A DNA stretch of 64,000 nucleotides from Pseudomonas sp. R28(2017) (GCF_002112505.1 NZ_NEHW01000009.1:62001-126000); one strand, 5' to 3'; positions 16,562 through 25,851 are shown, counted from the first letter of the stretch. The notes: generated from the letters alone by a model not told the origin. Numbers and translations are program-made.

Positions 16562-17454
16562 GCGCTTTGCCTGGCCAGTTCGGCGCGTAGCCACTGCGCC
16601 AGTTGCTCGGCGCGCCCATCTGCGGCGCGCCGTGGCACCCACAGCGCCAGTGCGGCGGGGGTCGGTGAAAAACCCCACGGCGCGCTCAATCGTCCCGCTC
16701 GCAGGTCGTCGGCAACCAGTGGTTGCGGCGCGATCGCCACCCCCAGGCCGGCAACCGCCGCCTCCAGCAAGTAGTACAGATGCTCGAAGGCCTGGCCATA
16801 CTGCAATGAACCCGCTTCCAGCCCCTGTTCTGCCGCCCAGGTTGGCCAGGCCTGCGGGCGCGAGGTAGTGTGCAGCAGGGCTTCGTCCAGCAGAGCCTTG
16901 GCGGGCGCCGCCTGCAAGCGGTCGAAGCCGGCGAAGTGCGGGCTCAGCACCGGGCCGATGCGTTCCTGCGCCAGCACGTGCACCTGCATGTCCGCAGGCC
17001 ATGGCGGTTCGGCATACACCAGCAATGCATCCAGCCCGGGCCGGCGCGGGTCGAGGTCGCCTTCACCCGCCGACAGGTGCAGGCGCAGCTCGGGCAGGTC
17101 AGCCTTCAACCGCCCCAGGCGGGGGATGAACCAGCGCGCCAGCAGGCTGCCGGAACACCCCAACACGAATGGCGCCTCGCTCACATCCCGGCTCAACTCG
17201 GCGCACACGCTGCGCAGGCGGTCGAACGCCTCACCACTGGCGTCACGCAGGCGCAGGCCTGCATCTGTGAGTTTGATGCCGCGCCCGTCCTTGACGAACA
17301 GGGCCACGCCCAGGTGCTCTTCCAGCACCTTGATCTGCCGGCTGACGGCGCCATGGGTGACGTGCAGCGCTTCGGCCGCCTGGCTGACGCTGTTGAGCCT
17401 GGCAGTGGCCTCGAAGGCCCGCAGGGCGTTGAGGGGAGGGAGGTCGTGGGCCAT
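16558..17454 (-). CDS. trpI: LysR-type activator of trpBA
   Basis: A 298-residue LysR regulator with an N-terminal helix-turn-helix (SQAAEALHVTHGAVSRQ) and a substrate-binding domain. It is divergent from trpBA, as TrpI is in pseudomonads, where it activates trpBA in response to indole-3-glycerol phosphate. I place the start at 17454 (MAHDLPPLN) from the family N-terminus and the AGG five bases upstream; an ATG at 17478 is also in frame. Confidence 0.92.
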   Translation of the reverse strand: MAHDLPPLNALRAFEATARLNSVSQAAEALHVTHGAVSRQIKVLEEHLGVALFVKDGRGIKLTDAGLRLRDASGEAFDRLRSVCAELSRDVSEAPFVLGCSGSLLARWFIPRLGRLKADLPELRLHLSAGEGDLDPRRPGLDALLVYAEPPWPADMQVHVLAQERIGPVLSPHFAGFDRLQAAPAKALLDEALLHTTSRPQAWPTWAAEQGLEAGSLQYGQAFEHLYYLLEAAVAGLGVAIAPQPLVADDLRAGRLSAPWGFSPTPAALALWVPRRAADGRAEQLAQWLRAELARQSA

Positions 17455-17564
17455 TTTACCTGTGAGTTTTTCTGACAAGTTTGCGCAATCTTATCGGTTT
17501 TCAGCCGGGCTTGCCGTGGTTAGAGTAAAGCCCATCACTCATTCATTACGCCCTGGAGCGCCCC
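17455..17564. promoter_or_regulatory. trpI-trpB divergent control region
   Basis: This short region must hold both divergent promoters and the TrpI operator. The site is inferred from gene arrangement and TrpI biology; I did not resolve individual TrpI boxes by sequence alone. Confidence 0.55.
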
Positions 17565-18782
17565 ATGACCCAGTCCCAATACCGTCCCGGCCCCGACGCC
17601 AACGGCCTGTTCGGCTCGTTCGGCGGCCGCTACGTGGCCGAAACCCTGATGCCGCTGGTGCTGGACCTGGCCCGCGAATACGAAGCGGCCAAGGCCGACC
17701 CCAAGTTCCTCGAAGAACTGGCCTACTTCCAGCGCGACTACATCGGCCGCCCGAACCCTCTGTATTTCGCCGAGCGCCTGACCGAGCACTGCGGCGGCGC
17801 GAAGATCTTCTTCAAGCGTGAAGAACTCAACCACACCGGCGCGCACAAGGTGAACAACTGCATCGGCCAGGTGTTGCTGGCCAAGCGCATGGGCAAGAAG
17901 CGCCTGATCGCCGAAACCGGCGCCGGCATGCACGGCGTGGCCACTGCCACCGTCGCTGCGCGTTTCGGCCTGCCTTGCGTGATCTACATGGGCGCCACCG
18001 ACATCGAACGCCAGCAGGCCAACGTGTTCCGCATGAAGCTGCTGGGCGCCGAGATCGTCCCGGTCACGGCTGGCACCGGCACCCTGAAAGACGCCATGAA
18101 CGAGGCGCTGCGCGACTGGGTCACCAACGTCGACGACACCTTCTACCTGATCGGCACCGTGGCCGGCCCGCACCCGTACCCGGCGATGGTCCGCGACTTC
18201 CAGTCGATCATCGGCAAGGAAACCCGCGCCCAGCTGCAAGAGAAGGAAGGCCGCCTGCCGGACAGCCTGATCGCCTGCGTTGGCGGTGGCTCCAACGCCA
18301 TGGGCCTGTTCCATGAGTTCCTCGAAGAGCCGAGCGTACAGATCATCGGCGTCGAAGCTGGCGGCCACGGCGTGCACACCGACAAGCACGCCGCCAGCCT
18401 GAACGGCGGCGTACCGGGCGTGCTGCACGGCAACCGTACCTACCTGCTGCAGGACGAAGACGGCCAGATCACCGACGCCCACTCGATTTCCGCCGGCCTC
18501 GACTACCCGGGCATCGGCCCGGAGCACGCCTACCTGCACGAAGTGAAGCGCGTCGAGTACGTCAGCATCACCGACGACGAAGCGCTGGATGCGTTCCACG
18601 CCACCTGCCGCCTGGAAGGCATCATTCCGGCCCTGGAAAGCTCCCACGCCCTGGCCGAAGCGATCAAGCGCGCACCGAACCTGCCCAAGGACCACCTGAT
18701 GGTGATCTGCCTGTCCGGCCGTGGCGACAAAGACATGCAAACCGTGATGAACCACATGGCAGCCCAGGAGAAACAGGCATGA
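17565..18782 (+). CDS. trpB: Tryptophan synthase beta subunit
   Basis: Condenses indole with L-serine to tryptophan, using pyridoxal phosphate. The 405 residues match the family. The PLP lysine is K95 in HTGAHKVNN, and the glycine-rich phosphate loop is GGGSNAMG. Its stop overlaps the trpA start in an ATGA. The regulator trpI is divergent. Confidence 0.97.
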   Translation: MTQSQYRPGPDANGLFGSFGGRYVAETLMPLVLDLAREYEAAKADPKFLEELAYFQRDYIGRPNPLYFAERLTEHCGGAKIFFKREELNHTGAHKVNNCIGQVLLAKRMGKKRLIAETGAGMHGVATATVAARFGLPCVIYMGATDIERQQANVFRMKLLGAEIVPVTAGTGTLKDAMNEALRDWVTNVDDTFYLIGTVAGPHPYPAMVRDFQSIIGKETRAQLQEKEGRLPDSLIACVGGGSNAMGLFHEFLEEPSVQIIGVEAGGHGVHTDKHAASLNGGVPGVLHGNRTYLLQDEDGQITDAHSISAGLDYPGIGPEHAYLHEVKRVEYVSITDDEALDAFHATCRLEGIIPALESSHALAEAIKRAPNLPKDHLMVICLSGRGDKDMQTVMNHMAAQEKQA

Positions 18783-19588
18783 GCCGTCTTGAACAACGCT
18801 TCGCCGAACTGAAGACCGAAGGCCGCTCCGCGCTGGTCACCTTCGTCACTGCTGGCGACCCGGGTTATGACGCTTCGCTGCAGATCCTCAAGGGCCTGCC
18901 GGCTGCCGGCGCCGATGTGATCGAACTGGGCATGCCGTTCACCGACCCGATGGCCGATGGCGTGGCCATCCAGCTCGCCACCCTGCGCGCCCTGGAAGCT
19001 GGCCAGACCCTGGCCAAGACCCTGCAGATGGTTCGCGAATTCCGTGTGGACAACCACAGCACGCCGATCGTGCTGATGGGTTACTACAACCCGATCCACC
19101 GCTTCGGTGTGGATAAGTTCGTCACCGAAGCCAAGCAAGCCGGCGTCGATGGCCTGATCATCGTCGACCTGCCACCGGAGCACGACGCCGAACTGGCCAC
19201 TCCGGCCCAGGCCGCCGGCATCGACTTCATCCGCCTGACCACCCCGACCACCGACGATGCGCGCCTGCCGCGTGTGCTGGAGCGCAGTTCCGGGTTCGTC
19301 TACTACGTGTCGGTGGCAGGCGTGACCGGTGCCGGCTCGGCGACTACCGAGCACGTGACCGAGGCGATTGCCCGCCTGCGTCGGCATACCGACCTGCCAA
19401 TCAGCGTTGGTTTCGGTATTCGCACGCCGGAGCAGGCGGCGAATATCGCCCGCTTGGCCGATGGTGTGGTGGTGGGGTCGGCGCTGGTCGACAAAATTGC
19501 CCAGGCCAAGACTGGCGAGCAGGCGGTGAGCGACGTATTGAGCCTGTGCTCGGCACTGGCTGAAGGAGTGCGCGGCGCCCGTCGCTGA
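18779..19588 (+). CDS. trpA: Tryptophan synthase alpha subunit
   Basis: Cleaves indole-3-glycerol phosphate to indole and glyceraldehyde 3-phosphate, and channels indole to TrpB. The 269-residue TIM barrel has the catalytic pair E49 and D60 in IELGMPFTDPMAD. It is translationally coupled to trpB and followed by a REP pair. Confidence 0.97.
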   Translation: MSRLEQRFAELKTEGRSALVTFVTAGDPGYDASLQILKGLPAAGADVIELGMPFTDPMADGVAIQLATLRALEAGQTLAKTLQMVREFRVDNHSTPIVLMGYYNPIHRFGVDKFVTEAKQAGVDGLIIVDLPPEHDAELATPAQAAGIDFIRLTTPTTDDARLPRVLERSSGFVYYVSVAGVTGAGSATTEHVTEAIARLRRHTDLPISVGFGIRTPEQAANIARLADGVVVGSALVDKIAQAKTGEQAVSDVLSLCSALAEGVRGARR

Positions 19589-19601
19589 ACCGCGTCGCCT
19601 G

Positions 19602-19690
19602 CTTCGCGGGCACGCCCGCTCCCACAGGTACAGCGCCGCCCTCAGGCCCTGTGATATCCCTGTGGGAGCGGGTTCACCCGCGAATAGGCC
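19602..19690. repeat. Inverted pair of REP palindromes
   Basis: Copies at 19602-19628 (TTCGCGGGCACGCCCGC then TCCCACAGG) and 19658-19690 (TGTGGGAGCGGGTTCACCC) face each other downstream of trpA. Confidence 0.85.
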
Positions 19691-19820
19691 AGCACAGGCA
19701 ACGCCAGCCAGGCAGGGCTTGCCCGCAATCACTCCCTCTGAACCTATCATTTCTACCAGTAGCGCAATCAGGGAAGAACCCACACCCTACCCACTCCCAA
19801 TACCTGAAGGAGTAGGTTTC

Positions 19821-20138
19821 ATGCGCTATTTGCTTGGTTTCACCATGGCTGCACTGCTGTCCAGCGGTGCTTTCGCTGCTACTTGCCCGAACGTGGCTTC
19901 GATTACTCAAAAGACCGATACGGTAAAGGAAACCGAAGGTGGCACTGACGTTGTACTCGAAGGCTACCGCTACTCGGCAAGCAATGCTGATGGTGAATGG
20001 ACAGGGTTCACCCCGGATGCGGAAAAAGCTGACCTGAGTGCATTCAAACCTGCGCCATCAGCGCCCAATGCCACCCCGCCGGTTTGCCGTTATCAAGATG
20101 ATGAGGATGGCGCAATCAGTCTTTCACTCAAAAAGTGA
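19821..20138 (+). CDS. Small secreted protein of unknown function
   Basis: A 105-residue protein with a signal peptide (cleavage near AFA-ATCPN) and two cysteines in the mature part (C21 and one near residue 89) that could form a disulfide. GAAGGAG precedes the ATG. I recognise no domain. Its mature region is less GC-biased than the neighbours. It is followed by a terminator. Confidence 0.75.
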   Translation: MRYLLGFTMAALLSSGAFAATCPNVASITQKTDTVKETEGGTDVVLEGYRYSASNADGEWTGFTPDAEKADLSAFKPAPSAPNATPPVCRYQDDEDGAISLSLKK

Positions 20139-20145
20139 TGCCAAC

Positions 20146-20179
20146 AAAGGGCTTGAGCAATAGTTGCATCAAGCCCTTT
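20146..20179. terminator. Bidirectional terminator-like hairpin
   Basis: AAAGGGCTTGA pairs with TCAAGCCCTTT around a 12-base loop, between two convergent genes, with A- and T-rich edges on both sides. Confidence 0.7.
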
Positions 20180-20189
20180 ACCGCAAAAA

Positions 20190-20522
20190 TCAACCCCGAA
20201 AAATCGACAGATCCAAAGGCCGCACAGCCCCCATCCAGATCGCATGATCCCGGTGATCCGCCAGCTCATCCCCGGTCAGCGGATGCAGAAACACCACCAA
20301 CCCCTTCCGATACAGCGCCAACCACGGCAACACCACCCCCACGAATTCCGGCTCGAAGGCCAGCTGGCAGCTCCAGTCCGGGTGCGGCCCGACTGGTTTC
20401 TGGTGCATGCGCCCCATGGTCACGGGAAACAGTCGCGCCGCCTCCTCGCACAGCTCTCGGGCCTGCTCGAGGGTGGATGCGTCGTAGTACACGTGGGCGT
20501 GGTAACCCTTGATCCTCTGCAC
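20190..20522 (-). CDS. DOPA 4,5-dioxygenase family protein
   Basis: A 110-residue protein of the DOPA-dioxygenase-like family, with the repeated histidine motifs GYHAHVYYD near the N-terminus and FLHPLTGDELADH near the C-terminus. These may bind a metal. The bacterial substrate is unknown. I place the start at the GTG at 20522, which has CAGGAG at good spacing; longer in-frame starts reach into the divergent gene's promoter and are unlikely. Confidence 0.85.
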   Translation of the reverse strand: MQRIKGYHAHVYYDASTLEQARELCEEAARLFPVTMGRMHQKPVGPHPDWSCQLAFEPEFVGVVLPWLALYRKGLVVFLHPLTGDELADHRDHAIWMGAVRPLDLSIFRG

Positions 20523-20577
20523 GATAACTCCTGATTGCGGTCCAATCATCACCCCCACTTGCAAAGGGAGTGATGCG

Positions 20578-21186
20578 GTGAAAAATGCCGAAACCCCAGT
20601 GTTCAAACTGGTGTTGTTCGGGGCTGAAAGCAGCCTGGGCAATGCCCTGATGGTTGAGCTGCTGGCGCGCCAGCATGAGGTCATTGCGGTGGTCGACGAC
20701 CTCAACCGCCATGCGCCGCGCCCCGGCCTGCATTTCAAGATAGGCGGGCTGGACGATGCCGACCAGGCGGAGCAGAGCGCGGCAGGGGGTTCGGCGGTGA
20801 TCGCCCTGCTGGCCCCAGGTGATCTGACAGTGCAGGCGCGAATGAGCGAAGTACTGGTGGCCGGGCTTGCCCGCACGACTATACGCCGGCTGCTTTTGGT
20901 GGGCGATTTTGATGTGCTGGATGCGCCGGGCAAATACAGCGCTGCACAGCGAGAAAGCGCTGATAGGGTAGCCGATGTGCTGCAGCGCAGTGCATTGCGC
21001 TGGACGTTGATCAATGCGCCGGATGACTTCCCTGGGTTGGGCATGGAACATTTTCGCAGTATCGACGGCACCTTGGAGCCGGGCCTGAGCGAACCCCTGC
21101 GGCGGCTGGCCAGGATCGCGGCGGGAATGGTGGATACGCTGGAACTGGATTTGCACCGAGGCGAGCATCTGAACTTCGTGGTCTAG
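20578..21186 (+). CDS. NAD(P)-binding Rossmann-fold protein
   Basis: A 202-residue protein resembling NAD(P)H-binding epimerase or reductase proteins (beta-strand, then GAESSLG in place of the classical GxxGxxG). No catalytic Tyr-x-x-x-Lys was identified, so activity is uncertain. It starts with GTG at 20578, seven bases after GGGAG, and is divergent from the dioxygenase-like gene. Confidence 0.7.
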   Translation: MKNAETPVFKLVLFGAESSLGNALMVELLARQHEVIAVVDDLNRHAPRPGLHFKIGGLDDADQAEQSAAGGSAVIALLAPGDLTVQARMSEVLVAGLARTTIRRLLLVGDFDVLDAPGKYSAAQRESADRVADVLQRSALRWTLINAPDDFPGLGMEHFRSIDGTLEPGLSEPLRRLARIAAGMVDTLELDLHRGEHLNFVV

Positions 21187-21204
21187 ATCGTCGGGGCTGC
21201 TCCG

Positions 21205-21362
21205 CAGCCCATCGCCGGCAAGCCAGCTCCCACAAGGGTCCGCGTCTGCCTGACAGGTTATGGCATTTCTGTAGTGGATAAGCCGGAGAAAAGCCCCTCA
21301 TAGCAACGCATGCCGCTCAGGCCGACGCGGTCCCTGTGGGAGCTGGCTTGCCGGCGATGGGC
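21205..21362. repeat. Inverted pair of a second REP type
   Basis: Copies at 21205-21234 and 21335-21362 share CATCGCCGGCAAGCCAGC and CTCCCACA in opposite orientation. The core GCCGGCAAGCCAGC differs from the GCGGGCAAGCCCGC core found elsewhere in the window, so this is a distinct REP subtype. Each copy abuts a short GC-rich hairpin (near 21195-21210 and 21359-21375). Confidence 0.8.
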
Positions 21363-21382
21363 CGCAAAGCGGCCCTAAAATC

Positions 21383-22282
21383 TTAAAGGCTGCGCTCTTG
21401 CTCGAGCCAGTCCACGAACCGCTCGATCAATGCCCCACGCCGCTTGCGTGGTGGCAGCACCGCATAATACCCCCGCGCCGAGCGCAAACTGCCCTGCAGC
21501 GGCCGGCACAACAACCCTTGCTCCACCAGTCCATCCACCAGGTGCCCCCAGCCAATCGCCACCCCTTGGCCAGCAATCGCCGCCTGTATCAGCAGGGTGT
21601 AATTATCGAATCGCAACTGCCCAGGCGGCGGCGGGCTGGCCACGCCAAACCCGCGAAACACCCCCGCCCAGTCAAACCAGCGGCTGGCCTGCTCACCTCG
21701 CAAGTGAAGCAACGGCAATCGCTGCAAAGCCACGGCTGACAAGGGTTTGCCATGAGTCAGCCGCGGGCTGCAGACCGGGAAGACCTCCTCGTCGAACAGC
21801 CAGCGGCTCTCGCCCTGGTGAAAGCGCCCATCGCCAAACAGTACCGCCACATCGATATCCGGGCGCAACATCCCCTGGCTGCGCTCGCCGGTCACCAGGC
21901 TCACATCCACCTGGGGATAAGCCTCGTGAAAGCGCTGCAGCCGCGGCATCAGCCAGAACGCCGCGAAGGCAAAATCGGTGGCCACCTGAAGCACTTCACG
22001 CTGGCCTCGCCCACTGGCCAGGGCAATGCCGTCATTCATGGCCTGCAAACCCTGATGCACCTGCTCGAAAAGCAACTGGCCCGCCTCGGTCAGCTCGATG
22101 CCGCGGTAGATGCGATCGAACAGGCGGGTGCCCAGCTGTACCTCCAAACGCTTTACCTGCTGGCTCACAGCCGGCTGGGTGGTTCCCAGCTCCAACGCTG
22201 CCGCAGTGAAACCCCGCAGCCGGGCAGCGGCCTCGAACACACGCAAGGCATCCAGCGACAACTCGGCAAGGTGATCAAACAT
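21383..22282 (-). CDS. LysR-type regulator of choline-O-sulfate use
   Basis: A 299-residue LysR regulator (HTH around TAAALELGTTQPAVSQQ) divergent from betC. This is the usual place of the choline-sulfate utilisation regulator, so it probably controls betC-choX in response to choline-O-sulfate or choline. I choose the ATG at 22282 because it begins the conserved DNA-binding domain; in-frame starts up to 22336 would only add a non-conserved extension. Confidence 0.85.
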   Translation of the reverse strand: MFDHLAELSLDALRVFEAAARLRGFTAAALELGTTQPAVSQQVKRLEVQLGTRLFDRIYRGIELTEAGQLLFEQVHQGLQAMNDGIALASGRGQREVLQVATDFAFAAFWLMPRLQRFHEAYPQVDVSLVTGERSQGMLRPDIDVAVLFGDGRFHQGESRWLFDEEVFPVCSPRLTHGKPLSAVALQRLPLLHLRGEQASRWFDWAGVFRGFGVASPPPPGQLRFDNYTLLIQAAIAGQGVAIGWGHLVDGLVEQGLLCRPLQGSLRSARGYYAVLPPRKRRGALIERFVDWLEQERSL

Positions 22283-22390
22283 AAGCTCAGCTAATCCCAG
22301 ACATTGCCCGCCATGGGCTTTACCCATGTTATCCACAGTCGCATCTTGGTAGGCAAGCGGTTCGCATAATCCTCAACGATGGAAGCCACC

Positions 22391-23908
22391 ATGACGCGCC
22401 CGAATATCCTGTTCATCATGGCCGACCAGATGGCCGCGCCCCTGCTGCCGATCTACGGCCCTTCGCCGATCCAGATGCCACACCTGAGCCGCCTCGCCGA
22501 ACAGGCGGTGGTGTTCGACTCGGCCTATTGCAACAGCCCCCTCTGCGCACCTTCACGCTTCACCCTGGTCAGCGGCCAGCTGCCAAGCCGCATCGGCGCC
22601 TACGACAACGCGGCCGATTTCCCCGCCGACGTGCCGACTTATGCACACTACCTGCGCCGCCTGGGCTACCGCACTGCGCTGTCGGGAAAAATGCACTTCT
22701 GCGGCCCGGACCAGTTGCATGGCTACGAGGAGCGCTTGACCAGCGACATCTACCCAGCTGATTACGGCTGGGCGGTGAACTGGGATGAACCCGATGTGCG
22801 CCCGAGCTGGTACCACAACATGTCTTCGGTGCTGCAGGCCGGGCCCTGCGTGCGTACCAACCAGCTGGATTTCGACGAAGAAGTGGTGTTCAAGGCGCGC
22901 CAGTACCTCTACGACCACGTGCGCGAGAACGATGGCCGGCCGTTCTGCCTGACCGTGTCCATGACTCACCCGCATGACCCGTACACCATCCCCAAGCGCT
23001 ACTGGGATCGCTACGAGGCTGTGGATATCCCCATGCCCCGCGCCGAATTCAGCCAGACCGAACTCGACCCCCACTCGCAACGCCTGCTCAAGGTCTACGA
23101 CCTGTGGAACAAACCGCTGCCTGTGGACAAGATCCGCGACGCCCGCCGCGCCTACTTCGGCGCCTGCAGCTACATCGATGACAACATCGGCCAGCTGCTG
23201 CAGACCCTGGAAGAATGCAACCTGGCCGACAACACTCTGATCGTGTTCTCCGGTGACCACGGCGACATGCTTGGCGAGCGCGGGCTCTGGTACAAGATGC
23301 ACTGGTTCGAGATGTCGGCTCGTGTCCCGTTGCTGGTACACGCGCCCCAACGCTTCGCCGCCAGCCGCATCAGCGCCTCGGTATCGACCTGCGACTTGCT
23401 GCCGACCCTGGTCGAACTGGCCGGTGGCGCTGTGGATAACCACCTGCACCTGGACGGCCGCTCACTGCTCGGCCATCTGCAAGGGCAGGGCGGCCATGAC
23501 GAGGTGATCGGCGAATACATGGCCGAAGGCACCGTCGGCCCGCTGATGATGATCCGCCGGGGGCCGTACAAATTCGTGTACAGCGAAGACGACCCCTGCC
23601 TACTCTATGACCTGAGCCGCGACCCGCACGAGCGGGAGAACCTCACCGGCAGCCCGGACCATCAGGCGCTGCTGCAGGCATTTGTCGATGAAGCACACCA
23701 GCGCTGGGACATCCCCGGCCTGCGCCAGCAAGTGCTGGCCAGCCAACGCCGCCGCCGCCTGGTGGCCGAGGCGCTGGCCATCGGCAAGCTGAAAAGCTGG
23801 GACCACCAACCGTTGGTGGACGCCAGCCAACAGTACATGCGCAACCACATCGATCTCGACGACCTCGAGCGCAAGGCACGTTATCCACAGCCAGCCCCCA
23901 TGGATTGA
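22391..23908 (+). CDS. betC: Choline-sulfatase
   Basis: Hydrolyses choline-O-sulfate to choline and sulfate, feeding glycine betaine synthesis and sulfur supply. The 505-residue type I sulfatase has the formylglycine motif CAPSR, with C52 converted by a maturase. Metal-binding Asp residues lie in ADQM at the N-terminus and in SGDHGDM. GGAAG precedes the ATG at 22391, favoured over the ATG at 22379. choX follows after 14 bases, and the LysR gene is divergent. Confidence 0.95.
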   Translation: MTRPNILFIMADQMAAPLLPIYGPSPIQMPHLSRLAEQAVVFDSAYCNSPLCAPSRFTLVSGQLPSRIGAYDNAADFPADVPTYAHYLRRLGYRTALSGKMHFCGPDQLHGYEERLTSDIYPADYGWAVNWDEPDVRPSWYHNMSSVLQAGPCVRTNQLDFDEEVVFKARQYLYDHVRENDGRPFCLTVSMTHPHDPYTIPKRYWDRYEAVDIPMPRAEFSQTELDPHSQRLLKVYDLWNKPLPVDKIRDARRAYFGACSYIDDNIGQLLQTLEECNLADNTLIVFSGDHGDMLGERGLWYKMHWFEMSARVPLLVHAPQRFAASRISASVSTCDLLPTLVELAGGAVDNHLHLDGRSLLGHLQGQGGHDEVIGEYMAEGTVGPLMMIRRGPYKFVYSEDDPCLLYDLSRDPHERENLTGSPDHQALLQAFVDEAHQRWDIPGLRQQVLASQRRRRLVAEALAIGKLKSWDHQPLVDASQQYMRNHIDLDDLERKARYPQPAPMD

Positions 23909-23922
23909 AAAGAGAGGCCGCC

Positions 23923-24858
23923 ATGCACAAGTTCTCCACCGTCGTATTCGCCCTGGCTCTGCCTCTGGCGCTAGCCACCGCCACGGCCCATGCCGCCGAC
24001 GGCGACGCACAATGCAGCACCGTCAAGATGGCCGACCCCGGCTGGAGTGACATCGCCTCGACCAACGCCGTGGCCCGGCTGCTGCTGGAGAGCCTGGGCT
24101 ACCAGGTGAAGATCGACAGCCTGGCGGTGCCGATCATCTACGGCGGCCTGAAGGACGGCCGGGTCGATGCCTTCCTGGGCAACTGGATGCCGGCGCAACA
24201 GGGTTTTCATGACAAGTTCATCGCCAATGGCGATGTGCAGCAGCTGTCGCGCAACCTGGAAGGCACCGAGTTCACCCTGGCGGTACCGGATTATGTGTGG
24301 AATGCCGGGGTGAAAGATTTTGCCGACCTGCAAAAGCACGCCGATCAGTTCGACAAGAAACTGTACGGCATCGGCTCCGGCGCGCCAGCGAACCTGTCGC
24401 TGAAGGAAATCATCGACAAGAACGAGTTCAACCTGGGCCAATGGAAGCTGGTGGAATCCAGCGAGCAGGCAATGCTGGCGCAGGTGGACCGGGCGGTGAA
24501 GAAACAGCAGTTCATCACCTTCCTCGGCTGGACGCCGCACCCGATGAACGTGAAGCTGAAGATGCACTATCTGACAGGTGGCGAGAAATGGTTCGGCAGC
24601 AAGGGCGAAGTGTTCACCCTCACCCGCAAGGGTTATCCACAAGCCTGCCCGAATGCGGCGAAGCTGCTGAGCAACTTGAGCTTCACCCTGGACATGGAAA
24701 ACACCATCATGGCTGAGGTTGTGGATAAGAAGATCAGCTTCGACGAAGCGGCCAAGGCGTGGGTGAAGCAGCATCCCGAGCGGTTGGAAGGGTGGTTGGC
24801 CGGAGTGACCACCAAGGCCGATGGGAATGCCCAGGAGGCCGTCAAAGCCAAGCTATGA
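23923..24858 (+). CDS. choX: Choline ABC transporter substrate-binding protein
   Basis: A 311-residue periplasmic binding protein of the ChoX/ProX type (quaternary amines). The signal peptide is cleaved near residue 24 (AHA-ADGD), and several aromatic residues suited to cage a trimethylammonium group are present (W42-type and later Trp/Tyr). It forms an operon with betC. No choV or choW follows, so the permease must be encoded elsewhere. Confidence 0.9.
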   Translation: MHKFSTVVFALALPLALATATAHAADGDAQCSTVKMADPGWSDIASTNAVARLLLESLGYQVKIDSLAVPIIYGGLKDGRVDAFLGNWMPAQQGFHDKFIANGDVQQLSRNLEGTEFTLAVPDYVWNAGVKDFADLQKHADQFDKKLYGIGSGAPANLSLKEIIDKNEFNLGQWKLVESSEQAMLAQVDRAVKKQQFITFLGWTPHPMNVKLKMHYLTGGEKWFGSKGEVFTLTRKGYPQACPNAAKLLSNLSFTLDMENTIMAEVVDKKISFDEAAKAWVKQHPERLEGWLAGVTTKADGNAQEAVKAKL

Positions 24859-24872
24859 CCGCCTTTGTGTAA

Positions 24873-24978
24873 ACCCTGTGGGAGCGGGCTTGTCGAGGCG
24901 TCGAACCGCCGCGAACACCGGCAAAGCCGGTGCCAGGCTCCGCGGTGGCTTCTTCGCGGGCAAGCCCGCTCCCACAGG
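24873..24978. repeat. Composite REP pair with central hairpin
   Basis: REP copies at about 24873-24900 and 24949-24978 face each other. Between them lies the hairpin CACCGGC-N3-GCCGGTG (24916-24932). The left copy is interrupted after GCGGGCTTG. Two other pairs in this window share the central hairpin. Confidence 0.8.
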
Positions 24979-25001
24979 TACTGTGGCAATCCCGGAAGAG
25001 A

Positions 25002-25826
25002 TCAGCCCCGAGCGAGCTGCCGGCGCAGCTCAGCCAACACCGGTGCGGTATCCGGGCGCACTCCGCGCCAGATGAAGAAGGCTTCAGCCGCCTGCTCGGC
25101 CAGCATCCCCAGCCCGTCCAGCACCTTGGCTGCTCCCAGCTTCTCAGCCCACTGGCAGAACGGCGTCGGCTCTTTGCCATACATCATGTCGTAGCACACC
25201 GTGCGCCCCGCCTCGACCAGGCTGTCGGCAATCGGCGGCAACTCACCGGCCAGGCTCGCCGAAGTGGCGTTGATGATCACGTCCACCGGCTCCTGCAACC
25301 AGGCGAACCCGCTGGCCACTACTGGCCCCAGTTCATCGAACTCCCGCGCCAGCTGTTCAGCCTTCTCCACGGTACGGTTGGCAATCACCAGCGACTGCGG
25401 CTGGTGCGCCAGGATCGGCTCCAGCACGCCGCGCACGGCGCCACCGGCCCCGAGGATGAGAATGCGCTTGCCGGCCAGTTCGACGCCGGCATTCACCGTG
25501 AGGTCGCGCACCAGGCCAGCGCCGTCGGTGTTGTCGCCCTGCAGCGTGCCGTCAGCCAGCTTGCTCAGCGTATTCACCGCACCCGCGCGCTGGGCACGCG
25601 GCGTCAGGCTGTCGCACAGGCGATAGGCCTCTTCCTTGAAGGGGACGGTGACGTTGCCGCCGCTGCCTTGCTTGAAGAAGCCGCGCGCACAGTCGCTGAA
25701 CTCGTCCAGCGGGGCCAGCAGCGTGGCGTATTCAAGGTCCTGGCCGGTCTGTTCTGCGAACAGGCGGTGGATCAGCGGCGACTTGCTGTGGCCGATGGGG
25801 TTACCGAAAACAACGTACTGGTCCAT
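25002..25826 (-). CDS. aroE: Shikimate dehydrogenase
   Basis: NADPH-dependent reduction of 3-dehydroshikimate to shikimate in aromatic amino acid synthesis. The 274-residue protein has the shikimate-binding SKSP, the catalytic Lys of NVTVPFK, and the NADP loop GAGGAVRG. The start is the ATG at 25826 with AAGGA upstream; starts further out overlap hemF. It lies 25 bases downstream of hemF on the same strand. Confidence 0.96.
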   Translation of the reverse strand: MDQYVVFGNPIGHSKSPLIHRLFAEQTGQDLEYATLLAPLDEFSDCARGFFKQGSGGNVTVPFKEEAYRLCDSLTPRAQRAGAVNTLSKLADGTLQGDNTDGAGLVRDLTVNAGVELAGKRILILGAGGAVRGVLEPILAHQPQSLVIANRTVEKAEQLAREFDELGPVVASGFAWLQEPVDVIINATSASLAGELPPIADSLVEAGRTVCYDMMYGKEPTPFCQWAEKLGAAKVLDGLGMLAEQAAEAFFIWRGVRPDTAPVLAELRRQLARG

Positions 25827-25851
25827 GACGATTCCTTGTTTATCCACAGGC

